The notes under the pieces are model-generated. The model ran no database searches, was not told where the DNA came from, and saw only the letters and a program-made list of their open reading frames with translations. From positions 806,001-870,000 of the forward strand of contig NZ_JXYE01000002.1 in the NCBI RefSeq assembly GCF_000967725.1: DNA of 64,000 nucleotides. The letters are read 5' to 3'. This document shows, in pieces, positions 43,781 through 53,736 of the stretch. The stretch is from Loktanella sp. S4079 (GTDB lineage Bacteria; Pseudomonadota; Alphaproteobacteria; Rhodobacterales; Rhodobacteraceae). A program made the translations under genes and the position numbers. The stretch's first letter is position 1, and each line of letters begins with the position of its first letter.

Positions 43781-44410
43781 ATGACAGAATTACCTGCCCT
43801 CATCGCCGCATTCACGACGATGTTCATCATTATCGACCCACCCGGCTTGGCACCGGTATTCATTGCCATGACCCAAGGGATGACCGCAGCCCAACGCCGA
43901 ACCATCGCGATCCGTGCATGTATCGTTTCGGCCTGCCTGATGATGGTCTTTCTCCTTTTGGGCGAAGCTGTGCTGGGCTTTATCGGCATCTCGATGGATG
44001 CGTTCCGTATTGCAGGTGGCATTATGCTATTCCTTACGGCGCTTGAGATGCTGTTTCAAAAACGCCAAGCGCGCCGCGAAGACAACGCTGCCGAGGGTCT
44101 CGACGAGCATCACGATGATCCCTCTGTATTTCCTCTGGCGCTGCCACTTATCGTCGGCCCCGGTGCAATCACCACCGTCATTCTCTTGGCGGGGCAAGCA
44201 CAAGCCGCTACAGATTTTGTTGCGATCGCTGGCGTGATCCTTGCGGTGCTGCTTATCGTGTTTTTGGCGTTTTTGGCTTCGAACGCAATTGAACGTGCGC
44301 TCGGAAAAACCGGCCTTAACATTCTCACAAGGGTTCTGGGAATGCTGCTCGCCGCGCTTGCGGTGCAGTTTATTCTGGATGGTTTACGGGGCTTTGGGAT
44401 CGGCGGATAG
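43781..44410 (+). CDS. MarC-family integral membrane protein
   Basis: The 209-aa protein has six hydrophobic segments and the family motifs IDPPGLAPVFIAMTQG at the N-terminus and PLALPLIVGPGAITTVI in the middle. MarC proteins are widespread inner-membrane proteins whose transport substrate is unknown. AAGG lies just before the ATG. The retropepsin-like gene follows nine bases later. Confidence 0.92.
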   Translation: MTELPALIAAFTTMFIIIDPPGLAPVFIAMTQGMTAAQRRTIAIRACIVSACLMMVFLLLGEAVLGFIGISMDAFRIAGGIMLFLTALEMLFQKRQARREDNAAEGLDEHHDDPSVFPLALPLIVGPGAITTVILLAGQAQAATDFVAIAGVILAVLLIVFLAFLASNAIERALGKTGLNILTRVLGMLLAALAVQFILDGLRGFGIGG

Positions 44411-44419
44411 GAATTCTAG

Positions 44420-44998
44420 ATGACAGCAGATCAAACAGCGCGATTGATTTATCTTTCGCTCCTCGTTTTGGCAGTCTTGGGATCGGCTGTTGTTTCCGGG
44501 CGTGAAAACCTTGGCAAAACAGTCCAGCAAGCGGCGATTTGGCTGTTCATCTTTCTTGGCGTCATCGGGGCTTACGGCCTCTGGGAAGACATCCAGCGTG
44601 ATACGACCAATCGCCAAGCCTACCTCGCCGATGGGCGCATCGAAGTCCCGCGTAGCCCAGATGGCCATTATTACATGACGCTCGAGGTTAACAATCGCCC
44701 GCTCACATTCGTGGTTGATACCGGCGCGAGCCAAATCGTTCTTAGTCAAGAAGACGCGCGTCACATCGGGCTTGATCCTGATAACCTAGACTATTGGGGT
44801 TACGCGATGACTGCCAATGGCGAGGTACGTACTGCCGCAGTCATTTTAGAAAGCATCACACTGGGCAACGTCATCGACCGAAACGTGAATGCCGTCGTCA
44901 ATGGTGGCGAAATTGACATTTCCCTACTGGGCATGACTTACCTCAATCGGTTCAATCACATTGAAATTAGTAATAACCAACTGATCCTAAGCCGATGA
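44420..44998 (+). CDS. Membrane-anchored retropepsin-like aspartic protease
   Basis: The 192-aa protein has two N-terminal transmembrane helices (about 10-28 and 38-56) and a single aspartic-protease lobe with the catalytic loop FVVDTGASQIVLS. The second half contains ISLLGMTYLNRF. This matches the alphaproteobacterial clan AA protease family, which must dimerise to be active. The protease domain probably faces the periplasm. Substrates are unknown. The small lipoprotein gene overlaps its stop codon. Confidence 0.9.
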   Translation: MTADQTARLIYLSLLVLAVLGSAVVSGRENLGKTVQQAAIWLFIFLGVIGAYGLWEDIQRDTTNRQAYLADGRIEVPRSPDGHYYMTLEVNNRPLTFVVDTGASQIVLSQEDARHIGLDPDNLDYWGYAMTANGEVRTAAVILESITLGNVIDRNVNAVVNGGEIDISLLGMTYLNRFNHIEISNNQLILSR

Positions 44999-45090
44999 AA
45001 TACACACTCTGTTTGATACTCTTGCTCGCTGCTTGTACTCCTGCTCCCACCGAACTCCCCGCAGATTTCGATCCAAGCTTTGAATTCTAG
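44995..45090 (+). CDS. 31-aa small lipoprotein
   Basis: The ATG overlaps the preceding stop as ATGA, indicating coupled translation. The product MKYTLCLILLLAACTPAP... has a complete lipoprotein signal peptide with lipobox LAAC. That leaves a mature lipopeptide of only about 17 residues, rich in Pro and Asp/Glu and ending DPSFEF. No family is recognised. The protease gene just upstream may be functionally linked, which is inference. Confidence 0.65.
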   Translation: MKYTLCLILLLAACTPAPTELPADFDPSFEF

Positions 45091-45099
45091 AACGTAGGC

Positions 45100-45552
45100 C
45101 TATTTCTCGGCCTTTTTAGTCCATCTACCTTGCTCTTGCGCCCAATATTGGGCCGCACAGCCGGCATCGGTTAGCGATTTCCATTGACCGCGCGCGTGTT
45201 GGAGAGCAGCCTCGTCCCAACCATCAAACAGAATGCACACGCGCTCTGCCAGATTGATTTCTTCGGCCGTGACTTCGGCACCTGCGACACTCATCACGCA
45301 GGGAAATCCCTCGGTGGGCGTATCCCCGATAAGAACAGGCTGGTCGGCGTCATGTGGGCCTCCGGCAACGCCATGTGGCGCAAAGCCATCTTCGGGGCCC
45401 TGCCATAACACATCATCCAGTCGCTTGGTCAGCATGGGGTTGGGCGTCCGAACGAGAACACGCCACCCTGCACCGCGGGCCTTGCCGATCAACATTGGCA
45501 AGGTCACCTCAAGCGGGCTATCAGTCAGATGATAGAAATAGGCGGCACCCAA
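45100..45552 (-). CDS. holC: DNA polymerase III subunit chi
   Basis: The 150-aa HolC-family protein opens GAAYFYHLTDSPLEVTLPML, then RVLVRTPNPMLTKRLDDVLW, and ends in the acidic/aromatic RVCILFDGWDEAAL block. Chi links the clamp loader to SSB during replication. It follows pepA by three bases on the minus strand, a pairing common in proteobacteria. Confidence 0.92.
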   Translation of the reverse strand: MGAAYFYHLTDSPLEVTLPMLIGKARGAGWRVLVRTPNPMLTKRLDDVLWQGPEDGFAPHGVAGGPHDADQPVLIGDTPTEGFPCVMSVAGAEVTAEEINLAERVCILFDGWDEAALQHARGQWKSLTDAGCAAQYWAQEQGRWTKKAEK

Positions 45553-45555
45553 CGG

Positions 45556-47022
45556 TTAGCCCTCGTATTTGTCAGCGATCAAACGGTTCAGCGCCATCAC
45601 ACCCCACCCGGTCGCACCAGCAGGCGCAAGGGCCGTTTCGGACTTCACACTTGCCACACCAGCGATGTCCAAGTGACACCAAGGGACGTCATCCTTGACA
45701 AAGCGTTGCAGAAATTGTGCCGCTGTGATCGAACCCGCGACACGTCCGCCGACGTTCTTCATGTCGGCGACACGAGATTTAAGGAGGTCATCATAGGCCT
45801 TACCCATCGGCATACGCCACGCGCCCTCGCCTTCGGTTTCTGCAGATTTGATAAATGCCTTAGACAACTCATCAGAGTTGGAAAACACCCCTGCGTTCTC
45901 ATGGCCAAGCGCCACCAAGATCGCGCCGGTCAGCGTTGCAAGGTTGATCATACCGGATGGCTGGAAACGATCCTGCGCGTACCACATGACATCCGCCAGA
46001 ACCAAGCGGCCCTCAGCGTCTGTGTTAATCACCTCGATCGTGTCACCCTTCATTGATGTGACGACATCTCCTGGGCGCACTGCATTGCCCGACGGCATGT
46101 TTTCCACCAAACCGACAAGACCTACAACGTTGGCCTTAGCCTTGCGCAGCGCGAGGGTTCGCATGACACCGGCAACGACACCCGCGCCGCCCATATCCAT
46201 GGTCATATCTTCCATGCCTGCCGCTGGCTTTAGGCTAATCCCGCCAGTATCAAAGACAACGCCTTTGCCGACCAAGGCAAACGGAGCCTCTTCACCGCCA
46301 CCATTCCAGGTCATGACAACAACCTTTGACGGGCTGGCAGAGCCTTGCCCCACGCAGAGCAGGCTGCCCATGCCGAGTTTCTCTAGCTCGTCCTCTTCAA
46401 GGATTTCGACCTCAAGGCCCAGCTCTTGCATCGCGGCAAGGCGCGCAGCAAAATCGTCTGTGGTCAGGATATTGGCGGGTTCATTCGTCAAATCCCGTGT
46501 AAAGAACACGCCTTCCGCAATCGCAGCCATCGGAGCTGCTGCTTTTGCGACCTCTTCGGGTTTGGACACCATAAAGGTCACGGCCCCAGCGCCCGGTTTG
46601 TCGGCTGTCTTGTGACTGTCAAAAGAATACCCGCGCAACGCAAGCCCAAGCGATATCTCTTCGGCCTTTGCGATGTTACCGGCCAGTACTGTCAATTCCT
46701 CGGTCCCGCGGGCTTTGGCCAGTTGCGCGCCCGCTTTGCGCGCCTCTAGGGCTGTCGGCCGACGCGTCAATTTGCATACCAAAACCGTCTGAGCGGCAAG
46801 GCCCGCCGGAAAAGTCAGGGCAGTGACATCGCCCGCCTTCATTTTCTCGAACTTTTCGCTCTCGACCAGCCGCGCCAACGCTTTGCGGCTAAGAGAGTTC
46901 ACCTTACGCGCACAAAGATCCAGTTTGCCGTCTTCTGCGACAAAAACCGCCAATGTTCCGGTTAATGCAGCAACCGCATCTAAATCGACATCTTTGAACT
47001 GAATTTCTGCGGGCGTGGACAT
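45556..47022 (-). CDS. pepA: Leucyl aminopeptidase PepA
   Basis: The 488-aa M17 peptidase has a C-terminal catalytic domain with VGKGVVFDTGGISLKPAAGM, MDMGGAGVV and the signature NTDAEGRLVLADVM, which carry metal and active-site residues. The start is ATG 47022, directly after the strong ribosome site AAGGAGG; a 19-codon extension was rejected. It is divergent from lptF. Confidence 0.96.
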   Translation of the reverse strand: MSTPAEIQFKDVDLDAVAALTGTLAVFVAEDGKLDLCARKVNSLSRKALARLVESEKFEKMKAGDVTALTFPAGLAAQTVLVCKLTRRPTALEARKAGAQLAKARGTEELTVLAGNIAKAEEISLGLALRGYSFDSHKTADKPGAGAVTFMVSKPEEVAKAAAPMAAIAEGVFFTRDLTNEPANILTTDDFAARLAAMQELGLEVEILEEDELEKLGMGSLLCVGQGSASPSKVVVMTWNGGGEEAPFALVGKGVVFDTGGISLKPAAGMEDMTMDMGGAGVVAGVMRTLALRKAKANVVGLVGLVENMPSGNAVRPGDVVTSMKGDTIEVINTDAEGRLVLADVMWYAQDRFQPSGMINLATLTGAILVALGHENAGVFSNSDELSKAFIKSAETEGEGAWRMPMGKAYDDLLKSRVADMKNVGGRVAGSITAAQFLQRFVKDDVPWCHLDIAGVASVKSETALAPAGATGWGVMALNRLIADKYEG

Positions 47023-47162
47023 GAAGCCTCCTTGAGGTGAAATAATTCTAAGCCAATAGGTAGCGGGTGTAAGGGACAAACACCAGATAGCTGTTCAATC
47101 CAGCGCAGCAATCGGCTAGCGTGCCCGAAATTAGGCGCATCAAATGCGATGAGGATACGCTT

Positions 47163-48293
47163 TTGGCGAAGTTTGACAGATACTTTTTATCTCAGTTGAT
47201 GGTTCTGTTTGGTTTTTTCAGCCTCGTGCTGGTTTTGATCTACTGGATCAATCGGGCGGTTGTGCTGTTCGATCAACTGATTGCGGATGGGCAATCTGCT
47301 GGTGTCTTTCTGGAATTCACGGCTTTGTCTTTGCCATCTGTCATTCGCTTGGCGCTGCCGCTCGCGGCCTTTGCGGCGTCGATCTATGTGACCAACCGGA
47401 TGACAACAGAATCCGAACTTGTTGTGGTGCAGGCAACTGGGTTTTCAGCATTTCGGCTGGCGCGCCCGGTTTTATACTTTGGCCTGATCGTCGCGGTCAT
47501 GATGTCGGTGCTGATGCATTACTTGGTTCCGCTCAGCTCTGCACGGTTGGCTGAACGGCAAGTCGAGATATCGCAAAACCTTGGTGCGCGGTTATTGACC
47601 GAAGGTGAATTTGTTGAACCTGTTTCAGGTGTGACATTCTATATTCGAAGCATTACTGCCCTTGGCGAATTGCAGGATATCTTTCTATCCGACACGCGCG
47701 ATCCAGAACGGCAGGTCACCTATACCGCGACCCGTGCGTTCTTGGTCAATGACGCCGGTGAAACACAGTTAGTGATGATAGACGGGCTTGTGCAGGTCTT
47801 ACAGGCAGAGACGCAAAGCTTGTCAACAACCGCCTTCGATGATTTCGCCTATAATATCGGCAGTCTGATCGCCACGCCCCAAGAGCGCGGCCGCCGCGAT
47901 TCACACGTATCGACGTGGGAGCTTCTCAATCCAACGCCAGAACTGCTGGTTGAGACACGCCGCAGTAAGGCGCAACTTCTGGCGCGGGGACATGACCGCT
48001 TTAGTCAGTCGCTCTTGGGAACCGTTGCCGCCCTCCTTGGGTTTGCGACACTCTTGATCGGCAATTTTAGTCGGTTTGGGGTTTGGCGGCAGATTTTGGC
48101 AGCCATCCTCTTGATCATCGTCGTCAAGGCGATGGAAACAGCGGGGCTGAACATGGCACGCGGCAACGAGGGTCTATGGTTTGCCACCTATCTGCCAGCT
48201 TTGGCAGGGTTTGTTATCGTCTGGTTCCTGTTGTTTTGGGCAACCCGGCCCTACCTATTCAAGCGGCGTCAGCCAGATGAGGCTATCCGATGA
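47163..48293 (+). CDS. lptF: LPS export ABC transporter permease LptF
   Basis: The 376-aa inner-membrane protein of the LptB2FG complex extracts lipopolysaccharide and passes it to LptC/A/D. It has an N-terminal pair of helices (FDRYFLSQLMVLFGFFSLVL), a large periplasmic jellyroll domain at about 125-275, and C-terminal helices. I chose TTG 47163 behind GAGGAT; a GTG at 47121 would add 14 residues but lacks a ribosome site. Its stop overlaps the lptG start by four bases. Confidence 0.93.
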   Translation: MAKFDRYFLSQLMVLFGFFSLVLVLIYWINRAVVLFDQLIADGQSAGVFLEFTALSLPSVIRLALPLAAFAASIYVTNRMTTESELVVVQATGFSAFRLARPVLYFGLIVAVMMSVLMHYLVPLSSARLAERQVEISQNLGARLLTEGEFVEPVSGVTFYIRSITALGELQDIFLSDTRDPERQVTYTATRAFLVNDAGETQLVMIDGLVQVLQAETQSLSTTAFDDFAYNIGSLIATPQERGRRDSHVSTWELLNPTPELLVETRRSKAQLLARGHDRFSQSLLGTVAALLGFATLLIGNFSRFGVWRQILAAILLIIVVKAMETAGLNMARGNEGLWFATYLPALAGFVIVWFLLFWATRPYLFKRRQPDEAIR

Positions 48294-49384
48294 TCTTGCA
48301 CCGATACTTTGCCCGCCGTTTCTTTACGACATTTATGGGCGTGTTGTTCATCTTTTTCATGATCATGATGTTCCTCGATATTGTTGAACAGCTGCGCCGC
48401 TATGCATCTGCTGACGCGGGTTTTGGGGCGATCCTGACGTTGACACTTCTCAACATTCCGCAAGGTGTTTATCGGATCTTGCCGCTCATTATGATTTTGT
48501 CGGCTATTGCGCTTTTCCTCAATCTTGCGCGTTCATCAGAGATGGTTGTTACAAGGGCAGCGGGCCGTTCTGCGCTTCGCGCACTTGTCGCGCCTCTGGT
48601 TGTGGCACTGTTGATTGGGATTATCGCACTGGGGATCGGCAACCCAATTGTGGCAAGTACGTCCAAAGAATACGAGGCGCGGTCAGGTGCATTGCGTGGG
48701 AATGCATCGGTGCTTTCAATTGGTTCATCTGGTCTATGGCTACGCCAAGGCAGCGAGTTGGGGCAGACCGTCATTCAAGCCCAAAGTGCCAATCTCGATG
48801 GAACGCAATTATCCGAAGTAACATTCATCAGCTTTGCGCCAGACGGCACGCCATCTCGGCGGATCAACGCAACAACTGCCGTTCTTTCCCCGGGTCATTG
48901 GACCCTGACGAACGCAAAAATCTGGATGTTCGACGACGAAACAGTACCCGAGGCAGCAGCCGAGACCCGAGAACAGTTCGAGATTCCCTCTACCCTCACC
49001 CCCGATCAAATTCGGGATAGTTTTGGCACGCCATCCTCGATTCCGATTTGGGAACTTCCCGCCTTTATTGAACGACTGAACCGTGCGGGTTTTTCTGCAC
49101 AGCGCCATCTGGTTTGGTTTCACACCGAAATCGCGCAACCTCTGTTCTTGATGGCGATGGTGATGATCGGTGCTGCGTTCACCCTACGCCATCAGCGCGG
49201 TGGGCGGACTGGATTGATGGTCATGTTTGCGATCTTGCTGGCCTTCGTAATCTACTTTATCCGCAACTTCGCACAGGTATTGGGTGAAAACGGGCAGCTT
49301 CCTGCAGTTTTGGCGGCCTGGGCCCCGCCGTTGGCGGCAATTGCACTAAGCTGGGGCATTTTGCTCCATAACGAGGACGGTTAA
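48290..49384 (+). CDS. lptG: LPS export ABC transporter permease LptG
   Basis: The 364-aa partner of LptF has the same topology: N-terminal helices (LHRYFARRFFTTFMGVLF), a periplasmic domain at about 125-260 and C-terminal helices. The coupling-type segment NLARSSEMVVTRAAGRSA contacts the ATPase LptB, which is not encoded here. Its TAA overlaps the lptD ATG by one base. Confidence 0.94.
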   Translation: MILHRYFARRFFTTFMGVLFIFFMIMMFLDIVEQLRRYASADAGFGAILTLTLLNIPQGVYRILPLIMILSAIALFLNLARSSEMVVTRAAGRSALRALVAPLVVALLIGIIALGIGNPIVASTSKEYEARSGALRGNASVLSIGSSGLWLRQGSELGQTVIQAQSANLDGTQLSEVTFISFAPDGTPSRRINATTAVLSPGHWTLTNAKIWMFDDETVPEAAAETREQFEIPSTLTPDQIRDSFGTPSSIPIWELPAFIERLNRAGFSAQRHLVWFHTEIAQPLFLMAMVMIGAAFTLRHQRGGRTGLMVMFAILLAFVIYFIRNFAQVLGENGQLPAVLAAWAPPLAAIALSWGILLHNEDG

Positions 49385-51483
49385 TGCGCCTGCTTGTCAT
49401 TTTGTTCTGCCTGTTGTTGCCTAGGGTTGCTACGGCACAAAGCGCTGCAACACTTGTCGCCGATCAGGTCCGTGTCACCGACCAAGAGCAGCTGATTGCA
49501 ACTGGCAATATCGAAGTGCTCTATGGCAGTACACGTCTGACGGCCCAGCAAATTACCTATGATCGCACGCGCGATCAGTTGGATATTCAGGGTCCAATTG
49601 TCATCAAACTTGAGGACGGCACGATTGTCATGGCCCGCGCCGGCCAAATAGACCCTAAGCTCGAAAACGGTATCCTACAGGGTGCGCGGATCGTATTGGA
49701 TCAGCAGCTTCAGCTTGCGGCCAATCAAATTGACCGCCGCGAAGGGCGCTATTCACAACTTTACAAAACGGTCGCAAGCTCTTGTCAAATATGCGGAAAT
49801 CGCGCCCCGCTGTGGTCGATCCGCGCGGAAAAAGTAATCCATGACAGCGTCGAACTGCAGCTCTATTTTGAGAATGCGACCTTACAAATCCTTGATATGC
49901 CCGTATTTTGGTTGCCCCGTATGCGGCTGCCTGATCCAAATCTCGACAGGGCCACAGGCTTTTTGGTTCCAGAACAGCGCAACACGTCTCAACTAGGTAC
50001 AGGGATCAAAACCCCCTACTTTGTCACTCTCGGAAACCATCGTGACATCACATTGACGCCCTACGTTTCACCTGAAACCCGCACGCTTGAAATCATCTAC
50101 CGTCAAGCATTTCGCCACGGTGACTTGAGGATTGTCGGTGCATCCAGTAACGACACATTGGAAGATGAGAAACGCTCTTATGTGTTCGCATCGGGGACAT
50201 TTGAACTGTCCGATGATTATCGACTGACCTTCGACGTCGAGGCTGTCAGCGATCCAGCCTACCTGCTGGATTACGGTTATTCCGACAAAGACCGGCTTGA
50301 TAGTGCTATCGCGCTGGTTCGGGTCACAGATACGACGCTGACCCAAGGGCGTCTGACCTATTATCAAACGCTGCGCGAAGATGAATCGAATGCATCGCTT
50401 CCCCCAATTATCGCGGACGCAAGTTACGAAGCGCGACTATTCCCAAAACTGGGCGGAACCATCACTGTCGGAAACAGTATCGACACGGCGTATCGCTATA
50501 GCACGACTGATGGTGATCAGGGGCGCGATGTCACCCGGATCGGCGCATTTGGACGATGGGAAAATTATTGGCTTCTGAGCCAAGGGATATTGCTAAATGT
50601 TGCGGGGCAACTGCGGACGGATGTCTATCACATCGTCGAAGATAGCCGCTTTCCCACCAATGACACGCGTTTTTCACCGAGCGTGCAGACCACTCTGCGT
50701 TGGCCGTTGGCCGCCCATGGTGCGTCGGGCAGCACACATATTATTGAGCCGGTGGTCAGCCTTGCGTGGTCCGACAGCTATGGTGCAACCGTACCGAACG
50801 AAGACAGCACCAGAAGCGAGCTTGACCCGGGGAATATTTTCGATGTGTCCCGCTTTTCCGGGGATGACGCCATTGAAACAGGTCGGCAAGCTGCCGCGGG
50901 TGTGACCTATACGCGGCTTGGTTATTCCGGTGTCGACACGACGCTATCGCTTGGGCGTGTTTTTCACGAAACGGATCAATTGGAGTACACAAAGTCTTCG
51001 GGGCTTGACGGTGCTCAATCTGATTGGCTGTTTGGCATTCAAGCTCAGGCGCCTAGCGGTTTTTTGTTTGATGCCCGTGCACTTTTCGATGAAAAGGGAA
51101 GGATCACCGTCACCGATAGCCGTATTGCATGGAATAACGCTGATATCGACCTATCTGCCGCCTATATTTGGCAGGCCCGCGACACCGAAGAAGGTCGCAC
51201 CGGCACCGTATCCGAATGGACCCTTGATGCAGGCTTCCAGCTAAATGAATCATGGAGCCTTGATCTCGACGGTCGCTATGATGTCGCTGCTGATCGCCCG
51301 GTGCGTGCCGGGATCGGACTAGGCTGGAAGAACGAATGTGTGAACATCAACGTTTCGGCCTCGCGTCGCTATACATCTTCCAGTACGGTTGCTCCGACAA
51401 CAACATATGGGATAAGCGGATCATTGACTGGTTTTTCAACGGGTCGATCCGCAACGGGCCCAGCGGCAGGTTGCCGCAAATAA
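49384..51483 (+). CDS. lptD: LPS-assembly outer-membrane protein LptD
   Basis: The 699-aa product has a signal peptide (MRLLVILFCLLLPRVATAQ), an N-terminal OstA-like beta-jellyroll at about 25-125 (LIATGNIEVLYGSTRL), then the large LptD barrel with DMPVFWLPRMRLPDP. Cysteines occur at 134 and 137 (CQIC) and near the C-terminus (ECVN, GCRK). This suits the disulfides known between the N-domain and barrel of LptD, although the spacing differs from E. coli. It completes LPS insertion in the outer membrane. Confidence 0.94.
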   Translation: MRLLVILFCLLLPRVATAQSAATLVADQVRVTDQEQLIATGNIEVLYGSTRLTAQQITYDRTRDQLDIQGPIVIKLEDGTIVMARAGQIDPKLENGILQGARIVLDQQLQLAANQIDRREGRYSQLYKTVASSCQICGNRAPLWSIRAEKVIHDSVELQLYFENATLQILDMPVFWLPRMRLPDPNLDRATGFLVPEQRNTSQLGTGIKTPYFVTLGNHRDITLTPYVSPETRTLEIIYRQAFRHGDLRIVGASSNDTLEDEKRSYVFASGTFELSDDYRLTFDVEAVSDPAYLLDYGYSDKDRLDSAIALVRVTDTTLTQGRLTYYQTLREDESNASLPPIIADASYEARLFPKLGGTITVGNSIDTAYRYSTTDGDQGRDVTRIGAFGRWENYWLLSQGILLNVAGQLRTDVYHIVEDSRFPTNDTRFSPSVQTTLRWPLAAHGASGSTHIIEPVVSLAWSDSYGATVPNEDSTRSELDPGNIFDVSRFSGDDAIETGRQAAAGVTYTRLGYSGVDTTLSLGRVFHETDQLEYTKSSGLDGAQSDWLFGIQAQAPSGFLFDARALFDEKGRITVTDSRIAWNNADIDLSAAYIWQARDTEEGRTGTVSEWTLDAGFQLNESWSLDLDGRYDVAADRPVRAGIGLGWKNECVNINVSASRRYTSSSTVAPTTTYGISGSLTGFSTGRSATGPAAGCRK

Positions 51484-51503
51484 ATGTGAGAACGAGGAAA
51501 GCA

Positions 51504-52721
51504 ATGCGCGCTTTTACCTATATGGCCGCGATGGTGGCATGGACCTTGACTGCAGGAACAGCGGCGCAAGCCCAAGGGCAATTGGCCCCGGTGATCACTG
51601 TAAACGATCAAGTGATCACCCGCTATGAGCTGAACCAACGCATGCGCCTTCTCGAATTGTTTCGTACGCCCGGCGATTTGAACCAGGTCGCACGTGACGG
51701 GTTGATCGAAGACCGGTTGAAACAGCAAGAAATGGCGCGGGTTGGACTAACCCTTAGCGATGCCGCAATACAGACCGCAATGGAAGAATTCGCCGGGCGA
51801 GCCGATATGTCGCTTGCACAATTTTCCAATGTCTTGGCGGAAAACAACGTCGACCTTGTGACGCTTCGCGACTTTGTGCGTGTTGGCGTTGCATGGCGCG
51901 ATTACATCCGAGCCCGTTACAATCGCGAAGTCACCGTCACCGACACTGACGTAGAGCGCGCAATTCAGCGGCAGGGCAACAGACCGACACAAATCGAGGT
52001 CCTGCTGTCCGAAATCATTATTGCACCGCCACCAGAACAACGCGCCCAAGCGGCACAGGCCGCAAACGAAATCTCTCAGATGCGGTCTTATGCCGATTTT
52101 GAGGCCGCAGCGCGTCAGGTCTCTGCCCTACCGTCACGCGAAAATGGCGGTCGATTGGGATGGTTGCCAATTACCAACTATCCACCGCAGCTCAGGCAGA
52201 TGTTGCTTGACCTTGAGCCGGGCGAAGTCACCGAACCAATTGAAATTCCAAACGCAATCGCTCTGTTCCAAAAGCGTGGCACCCGCGAAGGTCGTCGCGC
52301 GGTGCAACCACCCGTTAGTATCGACTACGCCGCCTACTATATTCCGGGCGGCCGCTCTGACGATGCACTGCGCAAGGCAATTGCTGTAAAAACACAGGTT
52401 GATACTTGCGATGATCTTTATGGCATTGCACGCAACCAACCCGAAGAGGCGTTGGATCGTGTGACCGTGGCACCATCAGAAATTTCGCGCGATGTTGCTA
52501 TCGAATTAGCGCGCCTCGATCCCGGTGAGGTGTCTTATAATCTCACCCGCGACAACGGGCAGACGCTGGTCTTTCTGATGATGTGTGCCCGCAACCAAGC
52601 GGGTGACACGGATGCAGACCCGGCAGCGGTCCGCAACCAAATCACCAGCCAACGATTGGCGGGCCTTGCCGAAGCATTGCTCGAAGACTTGCGGGCCTCT
52701 GCGGTCATCGTCGCACGATGA
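51504..52721 (+). CDS. surA: Periplasmic chaperone/peptidyl-prolyl isomerase SurA
   Basis: The 405-aa product starts at ATG 51504 after GAGGAAAG with a signal peptide (cleavage near AQAQG). It has a SurA N-terminal domain (ITVNDQVITRYELNQRMRLL) and a parvulin-type domain at about 160-260 (IEVLLSEIII, GGRLGWLPITNYPPQL). It assists folding of outer-membrane proteins such as LptD, encoded just upstream. Its stop overlaps pdxA by four bases. Confidence 0.92.
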   Translation: MRAFTYMAAMVAWTLTAGTAAQAQGQLAPVITVNDQVITRYELNQRMRLLELFRTPGDLNQVARDGLIEDRLKQQEMARVGLTLSDAAIQTAMEEFAGRADMSLAQFSNVLAENNVDLVTLRDFVRVGVAWRDYIRARYNREVTVTDTDVERAIQRQGNRPTQIEVLLSEIIIAPPPEQRAQAAQAANEISQMRSYADFEAAARQVSALPSRENGGRLGWLPITNYPPQLRQMLLDLEPGEVTEPIEIPNAIALFQKRGTREGRRAVQPPVSIDYAAYYIPGGRSDDALRKAIAVKTQVDTCDDLYGIARNQPEEALDRVTVAPSEISRDVAIELARLDPGEVSYNLTRDNGQTLVFLMMCARNQAGDTDADPAAVRNQITSQRLAGLAEALLEDLRASAVIVAR

Positions 52722-53689
52722 AACCCATCGCTATTAGCTGCGGCGAACCCGCAGGTATCGGACCCGAGGTCGCCGTTGGGGCATGGCAGGCGTTGCGTCA
52801 AGATATCCCGATGTTGTGGATCGGTGATCCGCGGCATTTGCCAAGCGATACGCCGCACACAGTCATCGCAGACGCTGCGCAAGCCTCGCACGTCAGTCGA
52901 TCCACCCTGCCCGTTCTTGCGCGTGACTTCGGCCCTGCTGTCACCCCCGGTCGCGCAAATCCGGCCCATGCCCAAGGCGTGATTGACGCGATTGCAACGG
53001 CGGTTGATCTCGTCCAGCAAGGTCAGGCAAGCGCCCTCTGTACAGCGCCCATTCACAAAGCCGCACTTATCGACGGCGCCGATTTCCCCTATCCCGGTCA
53101 TACCGAATACCTCGCCGCGCTCGCGAATACGGATCGTGTCGTCATGATGCTCGCCTGCGAGGAACTGCGGGTCGTTCCGACCACCATCCACATCCCAGTT
53201 GCAGAGGTGCCAAGGCAACTGACTGCATCGCTATTGACTGATACGCTGCTCATCACACACGCGGCCTTGCGCCGGGACTTTGGGATCGCTTTACCGCGTA
53301 TAGTCGTTGCTGGGTTGAACCCGCATGCCGGCGAAGACGGCAAAATGGGGACTGAAGAAATCGAAACCATTCGCCCGGTTTTGGAAGCGTTGCGTAAACA
53401 AGGCTTGGACGTGACCGGGCCCTGGCCCGCCGATACGATGTTCCACGCCACAGCGCGCAAGAACTATGATGTCGCTGTCTGCATGTACCATGATCAAGCG
53501 CTCATACCCATCAAGACAATCGATTTTGCCGGCGGGGTAAATGTGACCCTTGGGCTGCCGTTCATTCGCACATCGCCAGATCACGGCACCGCCTTTGATA
53601 TCGCGGGCAAAGACTGTGCCGATCCGACGTCCATGATCGCAGCGATACGTATGGCAGCCCAAATGGCCGCTAGCCGCGATCAAATTTAG
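52718..53689 (+). CDS. pdxA: 4-hydroxythreonine-4-phosphate dehydrogenase PdxA
   Basis: The 323-aa enzyme oxidises 4-phosphohydroxy-L-threonine in pyridoxal-phosphate synthesis. Motifs are [22 protein letters not shown], the metal-binding His in [10 protein letters not shown], and [12 protein letters not shown] with [17 protein letters not shown]. The start overlaps the surA stop. The surA-pdxA-rsmA order is classical. The stop codon is embedded in the palindrome at 53678-53701. Confidence 0.96.
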   Translation: MKPIAISCGEPAGIGPEVAVGAWQALRQDIPMLWIGDPRHLPSDTPHTVIADAAQASHVSRSTLPVLARDFGPAVTPGRANPAHAQGVIDAIATAVDLVQQGQASALCTAPIHKAALIDGADFPYPGHTEYLAALANTDRVVMMLACEELRVVPTTIHIPVAEVPRQLTASLLTDTLLITHAALRRDFGIALPRIVVAGLNPHAGEDGKMGTEEIETIRPVLEALRKQGLDVTGPWPADTMFHATARKNYDVAVCMYHDQALIPIKTIDFAGGVNVTLGLPFIRTSPDHGTAFDIAGKDCADPTSMIAAIRMAAQMAASRDQI

Positions 53690-53701
53690 CTAAATTTGAT
53701 C
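53678..53701. repeat. Perfect 24-base palindrome at the pdxA stop
   Basis: Arms GATCAAATTTAG and CTAAATTTGATC form a complete palindrome spanning the pdxA stop codon. The arms match the palindrome at 43736-43757. It may work as a transcription end or RNA-processing signal before rsmA. Confidence 0.5.
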
Positions 53702-53736
53702 TACCCCGGCCGAGATCCAACGGATACACAGCCTAC

